The translations under genes and the position numbers were made by a program. A model generated the notes under the pieces. That model ran no database searches, had not been told where the DNA came from, and saw only the letters and a list, made by a program, of their open reading frames with translations. From the NCBI GenBank assembly GCA_021234155.1, contig JAJEKV010000001.1, positions 24,537,189 through 24,601,188 on the forward strand: a stretch of 64,000 bases of DNA, written 5' to 3'. Below, in pieces: positions 1 to 12,309 of the stretch; positions within the stretch are counted from its first letter, which is position 1; each line of letters starts with the position of its first letter. Origin of the DNA: Isoetes taiwanensis (lineage: Eukaryota > Streptophyta > Lycopodiopsida > Isoetales > Isoetaceae).

Positions 1-383
1 TATCTTGATACAAGAAGCAACTTGAGGTGGGGTGGGGTGAGACGTTGTTGTGACCTTTATGTTCTAGGTCCTCATGCATTCAAGACGTTTATATCTTCTA
101 TCCTTTGTCACTATCTTAACTTTATAACTCTACAAGAAAGGGGGTTGATACATTTCGTTCTGATTTATTGGCTTTGTTACAAATGAGTAGTTCATACCTA
201 ACAATTGGTATAACTGAATAAATAATGCCTTCACGTGGTATGTTCAAGGCCGCATCTAAACGACAACAAGAAACATGAAAACACATTCTCGGGCCACCAG
301 AGGGCAACCCTCCGTGCGCATCACCTTGTTTTTTTCCCTCAAGCAAAGAATAGGGAGTAGAATAGATTTTTTAACATGGGAGG

Positions 384-600
384 TGGGCAAACCCTTAGCG
401 AGTTGGGATGTTAGAATATTTTGTTTTGTGCCATTGGATGTACCATTTTTATGGTGGCAAAACCCCTCAGCATTATGTGACGTTAGTTTGTGTTTGGCTT
501 GGAGGTGGGCTGGTAGAATATTCCTTTTGTACCGTTGGATGTACCATTTTGATGGTGCAAAAACCCCTCAACATTAAGTGACGTTAGTCTATGGTTGGCT
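384..600 (+). repeat. Two-copy tandem repeat, period about 102 bp
   Basis: The segment holding 'ttggatgtaccattt' (about 433) and 'gacgttagt' (about 479) recurs about 102 bp later (about 534 and 581). The copies differ by scattered substitutions and small indels, so the duplication is not recent. No function is suggested. Confidence 0.7.
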
Positions 601-1548
601 TGTCGTTCATGGTCATGAGGCCATGTTAGGGCGCCATCCGATCATCCAAAGGAGGTTGCTAGGGCTACCAAGAGCTGGCTTTCACTTGGACGATAGTCCC
701 TGCTCAAGGTGAATGAACAGAATCAAAAGCAAAGCAAAACACAACGGAGGTCAAATTCCAACGCCGACAATCTGGATCAATTGTGGATATAAGCTTAATA
801 GATATGCTTGCAAAGATCATTTGGGTTCTTTCTTGACTAACTTGTGGCAGGGGTTGATCAGGGTCTTCTTCTTCCTCCGACGAACTCAGGTCCAACGTTT
901 CTGTCTTAGACTTTTGAACTCTATCAATTATTACAGAAGACGGTCCTTGTTAATGTAGTGTGTCATGTACTTGTACAAGGATTCTGGCTGCACCTTAACC
1001 AATTTAATACACTTTTCTTCAACTACAATGTAACCTTGAGATGTCTTAAAGCTTATCCTTCCGGCCTCCCCAGCCTATGATGCCACCTCACTAACTTCTC
1101 TTACAGTGCCCATGCATTGAAAATCTCTCAGGACAACCTTCATTCCGCTTGTCTTACGACAAACATAGAGGAATGTAACTGCACTACATTTTTGCTCCAT
1201 GCCCCTAATTACGTACCACTGCATCTTGAGACATCCAAAAATCTCTGACTCATTGGCTTCTTGGCCTTTTCTGCTGAGGATGAAGTAACTTTTTGATCTT
1301 AAGAGTCTTCTTGCCACTTGCCTTAGATTTATCCTGGCTGCAAATAAAAAGAAAGCTTTGGTTTATCAACATTGTAAAGTTCAAAACACATTCTGGAATA
1401 CAAACTCAAAAAAGAGTTAAGGAATCTAGACAACGTTAAAAGAAGTTGCATTGAAAATGCTTTTCAGTACCAGATGAGACCCATTTTTGAAAGGAACTAG
1501 AAACAAGGTGCTAAGCATGGAGGGTTGCCCTCCATGGCCGGAGGGCGA

Positions 1549-2025
1549 AGTGGCTTAAATCATAGTTCAAAGTCATGTTTTGACAATCAATTGAAATTGA
1601 TACTTCAAGACAATAGAGTACTTGGTAATTGATAATATAGGAAACAATCAATCAAAATTGCTATTTTAAAACATTTACATTTTATGAAGATGATGGTACC
1701 CATTTGCATCACTAACTCCTCCTTAGATGTTGAGCTCCTCTTGGACTAGGATCCGGCTGGACACACATGGCCTTTGGGGATTGAGTGTAACGCATTGGTC
1801 TTTGGTGCTCCGTATGGAACAAGGATGGCAGAAACATAAGGAGAAGTCTAATAGAGGAGAGAATAGAAATACATGTTTTGTGAAGTGGCTTAAATCATAG
1901 TTGAAAGTCATGTTTTGGTAATCAATTCAAATTGCTACTTTTTGACAATAGAGTACTTGACACATGACTTTATTAATAGCATGATATACATGGGAGTACT
2001 TGATAGTTGATAACATACGAAACAA
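1549..2025 (+). repeat. Direct repeat pair around a 220-bp spacer
   Basis: A block starting 'gtggcttaaatcatagtt' at about 1549 recurs at about 1882. Both copies continue through 'gacaatagagtacttg' and a degenerate 'tgataa...gaaacaat' stretch. Copy lengths are about 110 and 140 bp, the second carrying an internal insertion. This looks like a small local duplication or fragments of one unclassified repeat. Confidence 0.65.
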
Positions 2026-2800
2026 TGCATGAAGAATCGAAATAAAGAAATGGGGGGGGGGAGATTGCAAAAGAATTTAGGAACTGTGAATTGTTTTGCA
2101 TGTGAATTTTGTTCGAGGTTGTTTTGTTAAGCCTATCTTCACAGGGCACTATATAGTCTATAAAAAGGCAGGTTACACATTGGATTTGTTTTTGGTTACT
2201 GAAGTAACGTCGAGGAATGAGTGAAACGTAAGATTTGGCAACCAATCATCCAGTCAACCAACCAACATTTTTTGGAAGTGGGATAATCTTATAACCTAAC
2301 TAAAAAGTCATGAGGCTAAATGTGTGCTTTGGTCTTATGTTTTCCATGCAAGATTCAAGAGTTAGGGCGTGACATTTCCAAGGTTTCTTCTCTAATTTGG
2401 ACTTGGGTTTTTGCTTGCTAGAGTTGCATGTGCTCGTGAATTTGAATGTTAGGTATTTGGTGACATAGTCATGCAGAGGTTTGGTTGTCGAATAGCGTTG
2501 GGGAAGCTTGATTACGAGGGGAAGTTTGGTTTCAATTGGCGTAGTTGTTTTGGCACGTTTTGAGCATGTTTCAAGAGTTGAAATTCTATTGCTTGTTAGT
2601 GGTATTTTAGTAAGGAACGCCTTGAGATAAGCATGCTACAAGTGTCCACTTTTGGAACCTGCCAAAATGTGACCAGTACCTAGTGTTGGGTACTTTTTAG
2701 GTAGTTTTATGGTCCCTACATAATATTCTTTAAGGTAACTGTAGCATGCTTCGCTCTGATCACTACTGTATTCTCACATTCACGGTCACGGTGTGCAAGT

Positions 2801-4240
2801 ATGGGAGCTATATTACACCAGGGCAAGCAATTGAAGGGGACCACCTTGTATGTTGACCGAGATCTCACTCTAGCACAACAGAAGTCCCGCAGGCATGAGT
2901 TGGCCCAGGTTAAGAGCATTCGCCGCCAAGGGGGATCTGCAAGACTAGTCCGATGCAAGATGAAGATGTTTCGATCGCCAAATGTTGCTGTGAACCCTCA
3001 GGTTCTTCTACTAAAGCCTCAACTGCTCCTGATCATGCTCCCAGTCCATCCGCTACAACTCCACATCTTGCTCCAACTTCCTCACTTGCCACCATCTGTG
3101 TGTTGCATGCTGTTTCTGCTTCTGTCGTCTCTCATTCTGTCGCCACAACTAAATCTGCATCAACGTCTACTGCCAAAAAAGAGGAATTGTATCTCCATGT
3201 GGTCTCCGGGAAGTGCCGGGATTTTCCATGGTTAAAGGAGATAGTCTCAATCTCAACTCTGTTGCTGTAGATATGAATCTCATCTTTCTCATGGAGACAT
3301 GGGAGCATGCATGGCATAAGCTACATAACCTACCAGGCTATCATGGGAGAGGAGGAGGAAGTGCCTGCTATTACCGAAAAGCCTTGGCACAGTCAATCTC
3401 CGTATACAAGACAGACAGGCACAACTGGTATCTGTGAGTAGGATACAAAATTGCAGTGGTAACCCTCTCTTTGTGGGAGCCCACTACTTACCACACGGAA
3501 AAAGCAACTTCCATTTGGATGTGAATATATAGGCTGGACCCCTATGCCAATCTATACGATGACATACAACAACATAAGTAGCTGGATAGTGTCATAATCC
3601 TTGGAGACTTCAATGCATGCATGGGGATGGAACAACCCATGAAGTTTGACCCCTTGATTTATGATGTATTACAGCTGTGCCTTGCAGAAGCGGCTTGGTC
3701 ACGTGCATCAAATGACAGCTAGGTCAAGCGCTATGGTAGGCAGTTTCTTTTTCTCTGCGGTATCTTTGACTTGGTAATTTGCAATGTACTGGCACAGTGG
3801 CCGTCCACCTTCAAGTGCACTTGCAGGCAGGAGAACCAGAGGGCGATCCAATGTGGTGGACTATGTGTTAGTGGCTGAGCAGGATATGCATGTGATCAAT
3901 CATTTTCGGGCAGGGACAGACAATAGAGATGACGAGGAGGCTGGCTCAGACCACCTGGCAATCTACCTGCAGCTGGCTTGTCAGGCTATTCGAACCCCCC
4001 TGTGCGGCAGCTCCCAGCTGCGATTGGATTATGAGCATGCAGAGGCTTATGCCCAGATGCTCACAGATAATTTAGCAGGAATTTTGCAGTTCCCTATGTA
4101 GATGGGCCATTTGATTGACGTACTCGGGACTGTTGCAGAGAGGTGCTTCAGAAAAAGCTGTCTGCGATAAATCCCAGGGGCCACAACCTTCCTGCGTAAC
4201 CAGTGGTTTGATACTGAGTGTAAGAAACTCAAATGCTAGC
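2801..4240 (+). pseudogene. Degraded LINE: ORF2 N-terminus and AP-endonuclease domain
   Basis: This is the 5' part of a non-LTR retrotransposon ORF2, whose endonuclease would nick target DNA for target-primed reverse transcription. The sequence first shows an N-terminal motif common upstream of LINE endonucleases, 'QLKGTTLYVDRDLT' with a basic tail (about 2828-2990). Endonuclease motifs then follow in order: 'IFLMETWEH' with the catalytic Glu (about 3280), 'GRGGGSACYYRKALAQS' (about 3345), 'IILGDFNAC' (about 3595-3620), 'SNVVDYVLVAEQD' (about 3850) and 'GSDHLAIYLQL' (about 3952). The motifs fall in at least three frames separated by stops, so it is non-functional. A typical post-endonuclease segment ('NQWFDTECKKL') ends near 4235. 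The reverse transcriptase is absent; homology to another element starts about 20 bp later. Identification of the endonuclease is solid; the exact clade (L1-like) is inferred. Confidence 0.8.
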
Positions 4241-4254
4241 TCTAGGTCATACAG

Positions 4255-5545
4255 ACCCTGCCACTTATCAAGAGGATACTTGTGATGAAAGGAGGACTTA
4301 CGTGTACTTGATTTTCAAGCATGCGCTTCAAGATGAAAGAAATACAAATAGGAAAATATACCCTTTGCTAGGCAAATGGATACGGTGTAAAAGCATGGAG
4401 GGATGGAATTCCAAGTTCGGCATGGCATAATTGGCAAAAGAAGCATGTAGATGGGACCAGGATTGCTTTGCATAGAAATAATACCTTATTGAGACCAACC
4501 GATCTTGGCTGCTAAGAAGATATTTGGAAAATATATTGACTTTAATGCGGAGAGTATGTCACATAAAAGTAGAAGGGATGAACAGGGTAGAATAGTTATT
4601 GAGAAGAGATTACCATCCTGTTTTACCCAAAAGAGTATTTTGGAGAAAATGATTTCCCTACTTCGAGAATTGAAAATTAACCAACCTAGTTTTAATAAGC
4701 TGTGGATTCAAGCAATTGAATATAGCAACCTCAAACAACTTTATAAAATGTGATTCGTGTGCAAAGTTGAAGGAGACTCTTGATACAACTTTGCAACCAG
4801 GGGAAAGGGCTAGGATAAGGAAGCATATGAAGGACCATATGCATCATGTAGATCAACATTTTGGATGTGTAGGACCTTATCTACAGTGGAACATAATAAG
4901 CATTTATGTATTATACACAAGTGGATCAACAAAAGACTTGTCTTCCATAATTCAAGTCATACTAAAGTCACATGGAAGACTTTTACAAATCTCGATGGTT
5001 GGGGCTATCTTGCATTGGCAGTCTCTAGCCTACTATCAGTTTAGAGTTGTGGAGTGATGGTTTAGATTTTCATGTTTGGAGTGTCAAGAGGCATTTTAAA
5101 AACTATGAGAGTGGTTCATAGTTAGCTCCATTATCCTACAACTAGTCAGGCACTACATAGCGCATTGTTGGATAGAAGCCCTAATAGTATTGACAAGCTT
5201 AGCAATACAAGATTTTGGAGGATGAATGAACCTCCTGAACATATTGGAGCTTCAATCTCAAGTGTTGTGCTGGTCAAAATAAGAACATATGGACATCTTC
5301 TTTCCTATCCTATTTAACAGTTGTGCAATATTTTTGAAAGAGTTAATTTGAGATTTCTAATATCCGAACATAACCATGAGGATGTGGATGCACTATCTGA
5401 CCAATATAGTTCTATATTGAAACAACAGACAATGACCAACTTGCCTATGCTAATGGAAACCTTGCATGAATGCCTTTCTAGGGTAACTACATTCATCAGC
5501 TTTAATATACAAGCCACAATTTACGAGTTTATAGACTAAGCATAA
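4255..5545 (+). pseudogene. Transposase-like element, copy A (DUF7869-type), degraded
   Basis: This belongs to the same family as the split copy at 52.7-52.09 and 41.02-39.84 kb. Motifs in order are: 'TCDERRTYVY' (about 4273), a 'CxxC' segment 'KCDSCAKLKET' (about 4745) followed by a basic helix 'ERARIRKHMKDHMHH', a degenerate 'VDQQKTCLP' (about 4920; compare 'MD*SKTCLP' in the other copy), 'VKRHFKNYESGS' (about 5080), and 'HNHEDVDALSDQYSSILK' (about 5377). A Cys-pair with basic helix, then a DGMDQxKTxLP-like motif, then a GHTHEDVD motif is the pattern I associate with a widespread eukaryotic transposon-borne protein family (DUF7869 or integrase-like). That family link is from memory and needs a profile search. 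Frameshifts and stops are frequent. The 5' edge abuts the LINE remnant. Confidence 0.6.
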
Positions 5546-5833
5546 TTGTAACCGGTAACATCTTAGTCACGTCGTCATGATGATAATCACTATCGGGATC
5601 AAATTATAATTGCTAGCATGCCAATAACCATATAAACAGATAATACATACTTGAACGACAGTCTCATATGTTAGTTGATGATGCCCATAATCCAAAATAA
5701 TGAAGAGTACTTTGGAGTTGTCTGAATGTACTCATCTTTGTATATGACAAATGCTGGCAATTATGAGATTTCTCGCTATCAAAACCTTTGGATAATTCAC
5801 ATGTGAACCTAGGCAGGGAGAAAAAATGACATT
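5546..5833. other. AT-rich spacer
   Basis: Nothing recognisable between the end of the transposase-like element and the dispersed repeat starting near 5834. Confidence 0.5.
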
Positions 5834-6385
5834 CAAATTTGAATCAATTTCAAAAAGAAATAGATGGAACAATGAGCAATTTCCTCATTTTCTTGGTCTT
5901 TCTTCATTTTCTCACATTCTGGCATGCTATATCATACTCACTAGCATCCTTTTGACTTCACCGAATAATATGCACTCCTTTGCTTGCCAAAAATCTTGTG
6001 CCTCTATATGATTTCTTAAAGCCTTCATTCTAGAATCGGCCTAGCTTCACACACACAATCAATATGCCTTTTAATCCTCTGCCACCAGCTCTAAAACATA
6101 AGGAATGATGATCCTTTCATCTCTATATCTATGTGGCCTTTGTTGCCAAGCCTTGCTAGCATCCAAATCTCCAAACTCATAATAAGCTGCAACCAACTTG
6201 GCAGGTAAAAACCAGATACTAAGAACTCCATCTGAAGCATGATTCTCTTGCATACGGCTAAAGCTTAGCGCTTTAGAATGACGTCGGATAATTCAAGAAA
6301 CAACTCTTGCAACAACATTCATGATTGAAATATTTGGTGGTCCTACCTTTTTGGAAGCGCCTTTGCTCGCATATATGGTTTATCG
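5834..6385 (-). repeat. Dispersed repeat, copy 1
   Basis: About 480 bp (5834-6315) matches 7533-8006 in the same orientation, sharing 'gaaatagatggaacaatgagcaa' (quoted in part), 'ctagaatcggcc' and 'gataattcaagaaacaactc'. The tail (about 6310-6385: 'aatatttggtgg', then 'gcgcctttgctcgc') matches the extreme right end of the window (63,795-64,000), where extra sequence separates the two blocks. The minus strand has a 60-codon frame (6071-6253) with an aromatic-rich segment 'WFLPAKLVAAYYEFGDL' shared, shifted in frame, with copy 2. This may be an old exon; I do not recognise the protein. Confidence 0.6.
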
Positions 6386-7532
6386 GGCGTCCATATTTTG
6401 AAGAGGTGAGTTTGTTACTATTCTCTACGTACTGGAGATCTAATATATAATTCCACTTCTTTGATACTTGCTTCTGCGGAAGAAGGGAGATTCGGCAGAA
6501 TGTTGAGGCTATGTATGGATTTATGGTAGTTCTTTTCCTGCACCTCTTGTGCTTGTGGGATTAAGGGGGGTAGAGACCTAAAGGCTAATAGAAGTAGAGA
6601 TGCTTCTAGCTAGAATCCCATAAATCCTAATAACTGCAACATTTGCATAAGAACCCACCTGGCTGTGGATGCTAGCAAGATTGGGCACCATGCAATGGAC
6701 ATAATGGTGAAGTGGAGGTGGAGCTTTGCTAAGTGTAGCCATTAGAGCTCCTATACTGTGTTAGGCTTATAATCAGTCAGTCACCGCGTATGGGCCGGGC
6801 CGGGTATAAATCTGACACCCCCTAGTTCGCAGACACCGTCAGGTGGGATGTCCTGGGCTCGATATATGGATTTTGGAGGGTAAGTCAAGTACGGATGCAT
6901 GAGCGCGTGTCACAATCTTCTAGCCACCCATGGAACCAATGTGCTCTGGGAAGGGATTTGTCTCTTTCCTGCTCATCGGCCCGGGGAGATGCAACCTGAA
7001 GTAGTCTCATCGGACTCCATGAGATTACGTCTCCGGAAGGCTATAGTCGCGCCATAGCATGTTTCAACCTATCTGCAAAGTGTGCACAGGGTAGATGGAG
7101 TGGACTACCCTAGCCATTCTTCAATGCCAGCCAACGCCATTGTCATGATTTTATCTGTTGCTATCGGGAGACTCTGACCGTCATTCGATCCTTTTTTAGT
7201 CTGAACCCAGGGTAGAACCCGCATTTATGATGTCTTTTATATGTTATGTTGGTATTATACTGTTGTTCTTGGATGATAGATGGGCCACCCTTCGTGGTGG
7301 CATATTACCTATGTATATTGTTGCTAGTGCTAACACGTATGTATGCTTCCATCATATAGGGTGTCTCATAGAAGGCATGGGACGAATGGTACCTCTGTTC
7401 CCTTCACCTGGATACTTGGCCATCATGGGTGGTCCGAGTCAGAAGGTGAGTGAGTTGCCATGGAAGGGGAATTTCTCGTATTTATACGATGGGAGCGTGG
7501 TATAGATTCGGGAAGCGTCACAAAATGACACC
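6386..7532. other. Unassigned DNA between two repeat copies
   Basis: This holds a GC-richer stretch around 6780-7150 and a short plus-strand frame at 7227-7505 with no family resemblance. No gene call is supported. Confidence 0.45.
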
Positions 7533-8006
7533 AAAATCTGAACAGTTTAAAAAAGAAATAGATGGAACAATGAGCAACTTCCTCATTTTCTTGGTTTTTC
7601 TTCACTTCTCACATTATTGCATGCTATATTATATCACTGGCATCCTTTTGGCTTCACTGAATAATATGCATCCGTCTCTTGCCAAGACCTTGTGGCTCTA
7701 TGTAATTTTGCAAAGCCTTCATTCTAGAATCGGCCCAGCTTCACACGCACAATCAATATGCGTTTTAATCCTCTGTCACCAGCTCTAAAACATAGCAATG
7801 ATGATCCTTTCGTCTCCATATCTATATGACCTTTGTTGCCAAGCCTTGCTAGTACCCAAATCTCCAAACTTATAATAGGTTGCAACAAACTTGGCAGGTA
7901 AAAACCAGATACTAAGAACTCCATCTGGAGCATGATTCTTTTGCAGACAGCTAAAGCTTGGCGCTTTAGAATGACGTCGGATAATTCAAGAAACAACTCT
8001 TGCAGA
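7533..8006 (-). repeat. Dispersed repeat, copy 2
   Basis: This is a direct-orientation partner of 5834-6315, about 1.7 kb away. The minus-strand frame 7724-8077 overlaps it and reads 'MEFLVSGFYLPSLLQPI'; a shifted frame gives 'WFLPAKFVATYYKFGDL', matching copy 1. Conserved words in one shifted frame hint at former protein coding on the minus strand. Both copies are broken and unrecognised. Confidence 0.6.
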
Positions 8007-9671
8007 AATGTTACCTTGCCTAATCCAACCAGAATAGATGTCTCAAAACTGGTGCTAACGCTCCTCATGCATAGCATGTGCCCTTAAATACCTACTCTCC
8101 ATCTCCCCTCAAGCCCATGCTATCCCCCATCTGTCCAAAATATTCCATGGCATATAATCTAAGTTCTTCAAGACGTCACTTCCCCCTTCCATCCCAAGGG
8201 GTTGCCCCCTACATGCAATCCAACAATAGATATGTATGTTGAGTACGACATCCAATATACGTATTGACATAAAGCGGGATTTTGGTGATTTTTTTCTTGA
8301 AATGAACATGCAAAGGGTGACCAAAAAACACCCGTGTATACGATTTTTTGGAAGACAAATTCGGCCCCTTCTATACAAAATTTACCCCAAGTAGTGACTC
8401 ATCCTTCTTACATATATGATTACTAGAAAAAAAAATTGGAATTAGTGACTTTTTAGCATGCTGTTCCCGGCGACTTTCCGGCAAAACGTGGCGATGGGGT
8501 TAGCTTAGCACACCCTTTGCTTCGTCCAAGCCTGTTCGCAGATGCAAACCCAGATAAATTTTTCCAAGCCCAACAAGTCTCTCCATGCCGTCTGCATAGT
8601 TAGAGCTCTAAAGCAGGGACGGCTAGAAGAGGCAAGCAACAAGACATGCAGGTGTGTTTTGAAAAAAATTGCTTTCTTTATGTGCTCATCTGAAACTTGG
8701 AAATCGACTTCTAATAGCTCCAGAACTATCCGGAATGAATTATCAAGAACTTCCGAATCCGCTTTCCAGGGTTCAGTCGAGTTTTTCCTCATAAATTGAT
8801 AGACTGCCAAGCCGAAGAAGTACTTAAAAGTCTGAGAATTTTCTATCAGTCAATAGGAGAAAAAAAGTCTGTATTTTTTGAGCCTAGGCATGTCTAGGCA
8901 ACCAAGCATGGGCCGAGATTGATTTGCACAAAAACCCGATGCAATCTTTTTCTATTGCCAGCGGATTGGGCGCCAAGTTTGCCAAAGACTTAAGGTCATG
9001 CATGGTAGCTTAAAGTTTAAGAATTTTCTATTGGCCAACAGAGAAAAAAAGTCGGTATTCTTTGAGCCTGGACACGTCTAAGCAGCCAACCATGGGCCAA
9101 GATTGATCTGTGCAACCTGAAAACACCTAGGAAGCATCTACAGATGCTTGATTCAAGGCCGATTTAGCCTGTTTCTAACTGGGCTTTTAATTTACAGGCA
9201 TAGAAGTCAACCAGTTGATTCATAGACTCCATGTAATTTAATGCGAGCCCTTAATTTCAAGCATCCAAAGCAAATGAGGAGTACTGAGTTCTTCTTTTTG
9301 ATGATCCCAGTAATTCTCAGATTTGAGCGAGAGAAATTGAAAGAGGGGATGGCTCTATTAGATCTCAATGATCATATACCTTCTCCTTTCTTTCTCAAAA
9401 TAAGTTGCTCTTGAACTCGGATCCCATTTTAAAACTGACAACAAGGCTTTTTATCCCTGAACTTAGGCTTATCGCAACTAATTCAAGTTTGAGCTAGGAT
9501 ATTGAAGAAATCATTGCCCTGGGTTTGATTGAGTGACCTAGACAGAGTGTAGAGCCGTTAAATAGCAACAAAATTTTTCCTCTGTTTCCGTACGGGCTCG
9601 GAATTTCGTGGCCACATGGCCACTCAGCCATTTTCCTGGCCCATAACTCCTCGAGAGAGGACGTTATCGGC
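8007..9671. other. Unassigned DNA with a small tandem duplication
   Basis: A block at about 8825-8930 ('gaattttctatcagtcaata', 'gcatgggccgagattgat') recurs at about 9012-9115 ('gaattttctattggccaaca', 'ccatgggccaagattgat'), period about 187 bp. The overlapping frames at 8505-8810 and 8542-8799 lie on opposite strands and resemble nothing I know. No gene is called. Confidence 0.5.
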
Positions 9672-10310
9672 CCCAAGCCCGAGTTGACGGCCTCTCCCCT
9701 GTGCCAAGGCTGAGAACGGGACGCCTACCACATTAGCACGGGTGTTGGATGACATGGGAAGATGGGTACAACGTCGGCGACACGCCCTTTCACGCGTCGG
9801 ACCCGCATCGGCCACGCAAGGCCGCACGGAGCGGCACTTGTTAGATGCGGCGGCCTTTACAGCGTCTTTTCACGCTACGGCTGATAGACGGGCGGCCTGC
9901 CACATCACTACGGATCTTGGAGACATTCCGATATGGATTCCATGTCATATCCCCGCATTTGCCCGCGCAGGATCCGCGTCTACGGTGCATGACCGCCCGA
10001 AGCCACCGTTGCCGCCTCAAGCCCGAGTTGGCGGCCTCCTCTTGCGCCACGTATGATTACGGGCAGCCTGACACATCAGCATGAGTCTTCCAAGACATGG
10101 GGAGATGGTTACCACGCCCGCAACACGCCCATTCACGCGCCGAACCCGCATTGGCCAAGCAGGACCGCACAGAGCGGCACTTGGTAGATGCGGCGGCCTT
10201 TTCTGCGCCTTCTCACATTGTGGCTGATCACGGGCGGCCTGCCACATCACCACGCGTCTTGGAGGACATTAGGATATGGCTTCCATGCCATATCCCCGCA
10301 TTTGCCCCCG
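9672..10310 (+). repeat. GC-rich tandem duplication, period 342 bp
   Basis: The unit starts 'caagcccgagttgacggcctc' (first 20 bases compared) at 9673 and recurs as 'caagcccgagttggcggcctc' at 10,015. 'ggtagatgcggcggcc' recurs at 10,186 against 'gttagatgcggcggcc' at 9844, fixing the period at 342 bp. The two copies are about 85-90% alike by eye. The segment is clearly more GC-rich than its flanks. Short frames run across it on both strands, as expected of GC-rich DNA, and I do not call them genes. Confidence 0.75.
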
Positions 10311-10937
10311 AGTCCTTTTGCACAGAGTTCTTTCTTGGCTTCAACGTGGACACAAATCCGGCAGCAAATCATGGGGTTTGGCAGCAGATCTGGCAAGAAC
10401 TACTGCAATCACGGTTTAACAGCAGATCCAAGCCGGAAAGGAAAACCAAGTTCGCCAAGAAGGGCGGATCGAAGGGGAAATAAGAATGAATAAGAAATGG
10501 AGCTGTAAGAACGTTAACCATCATTCATTTCACTACAACCCCAACATTTGGTCCACGGCTGAAAACAACAGTAAAAACGCAATACGGGTTGTTTTTTTGA
10601 AGCGTTGAAAAAAACCTACACGTAGTTATATGGAGGTGTGGTTTTTCAAGGATATGCTGTAGTTTTTCTTAAGGAGCCATAGTTTTTTTTATAAGAATGT
10701 GTGGTTTCTTAAGGAGGCGTCGTTTCTTTTTTAAGGGTGTGTTGTTTTCTCAAATTTTGTATAGTTTTTGAAGGGATTTTTTTTAAGGTGTTTTTAAGGT
10801 AGTGTTTTTTTTTGAGGTGTGGTTTTTAATGGTTTTCTAAGAATCCATGTATGACCAAGTTGTCCACATGCCATTAATGCCACAAAATGGCAAAGATACA
10901 AGAGCTATATGCATGTTTGACACACTTCACTAGCATT

Positions 10938-10939
<2 letters not shown>
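10311..10939. other. Low-complexity T-rich segment
   Basis: From about 10,570 to 10,835 the plus strand is a degenerate series of 'gtgtggttttt' and 'ttaaggag' words with period near 40 bp. No gene is seen. Confidence 0.6.
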
Positions 10940-11540
<601 letters not shown>

Positions 11541-12200
11541 AAACATGCCACGTGGGTTCCAACATGCCAAGGTGGCTCAAACATGCCACGCAGGCTCCAA
11601 CATGCAACCTAGGCTCCAACATGCCAAGGTGGCTCAAACATGTCACGTGGGCTCCAACGTGCCACCTAGGCTCCATCATGCCAAGGTGGCTAAAACATGC
11701 CACCTAGGCTCCAACGTGCCACCTAGGCTCCAACATGCCAAGATGGCTCAAACATGCCACCTCGACTCCAACATGCCACCTAGGATCAAACATGCCAAGG
11801 TGGCTCAAACATGCCACCAGGGCTCCAACATGCCAAGGTGGCTCAAACACGCCACGTAAGCTCCAAGATGCCACCTAGGCTCCAACATGCCAAGGTGGCT
11901 CAAACATGCCACGCAGGCTCCAACATTCCACCTAGGTTCCAACATGCCAAGGTGGCTCAAACATGCCACGCGGGCTCGAACATGCCACCTAGGCTCAAAC
12001 ATGCCATGCACGCTCCAAGATGCGAAGGTGGCTCAAACATGCCACCTAGGCTCCAACATCCACCTACGCTTAAACATGCCAAGGTGGCTCAAACATGCCA
12101 CCTAGGCTCAAACATGCCAAGATGGCTCAAACATGCCACATGGACTCCAACATGCCAAGGTGGCTCAAACATGCCACGTGGGCTCCAACATGCCACCTAA
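11541..12200 (+). repeat. Left 19-bp tandem array of the foldback element
   Basis: Units alternate between two related 19-mers, 'gccaaggtggctcaaacat' and 'gccacctaggctccaacat', with variants such as 'gccacgtgggctccaacat'. About 35 units occupy 660 bp. Because 19 is not a multiple of 3, all frames stay open and give repetitive peptides (words like 'MPRWLKHAT'); these are not genes. Confidence 0.95.
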
Positions 12201-12309
12201 AAATGAAAAGATGTCCATTTTTTGTCTTTTCATTGGGTGATGTCGACAAATTTTGGTTGACATGGCTAGATGGTGGTGATGTGGACATGATGACTAGGAC
12301 TTTATGCAA

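Larger units (their letters stand above)
1..2700. other. Repeat-bearing intergenic DNA without a recognised gene
   Basis: No convincing coding region is visible on either strand; open frames are short and unlike any family I know. Two small duplications lie inside (listed separately, near 384-600 and 1549-2025). A run of ten G occurs near 2051. I see nothing else here that I can name. Confidence 0.6.

Noticed and set aside
11541-12200. CRISPR-like array
   Set aside because: The 19-bp units are contiguous with no unique spacers, and the context is eukaryotic.
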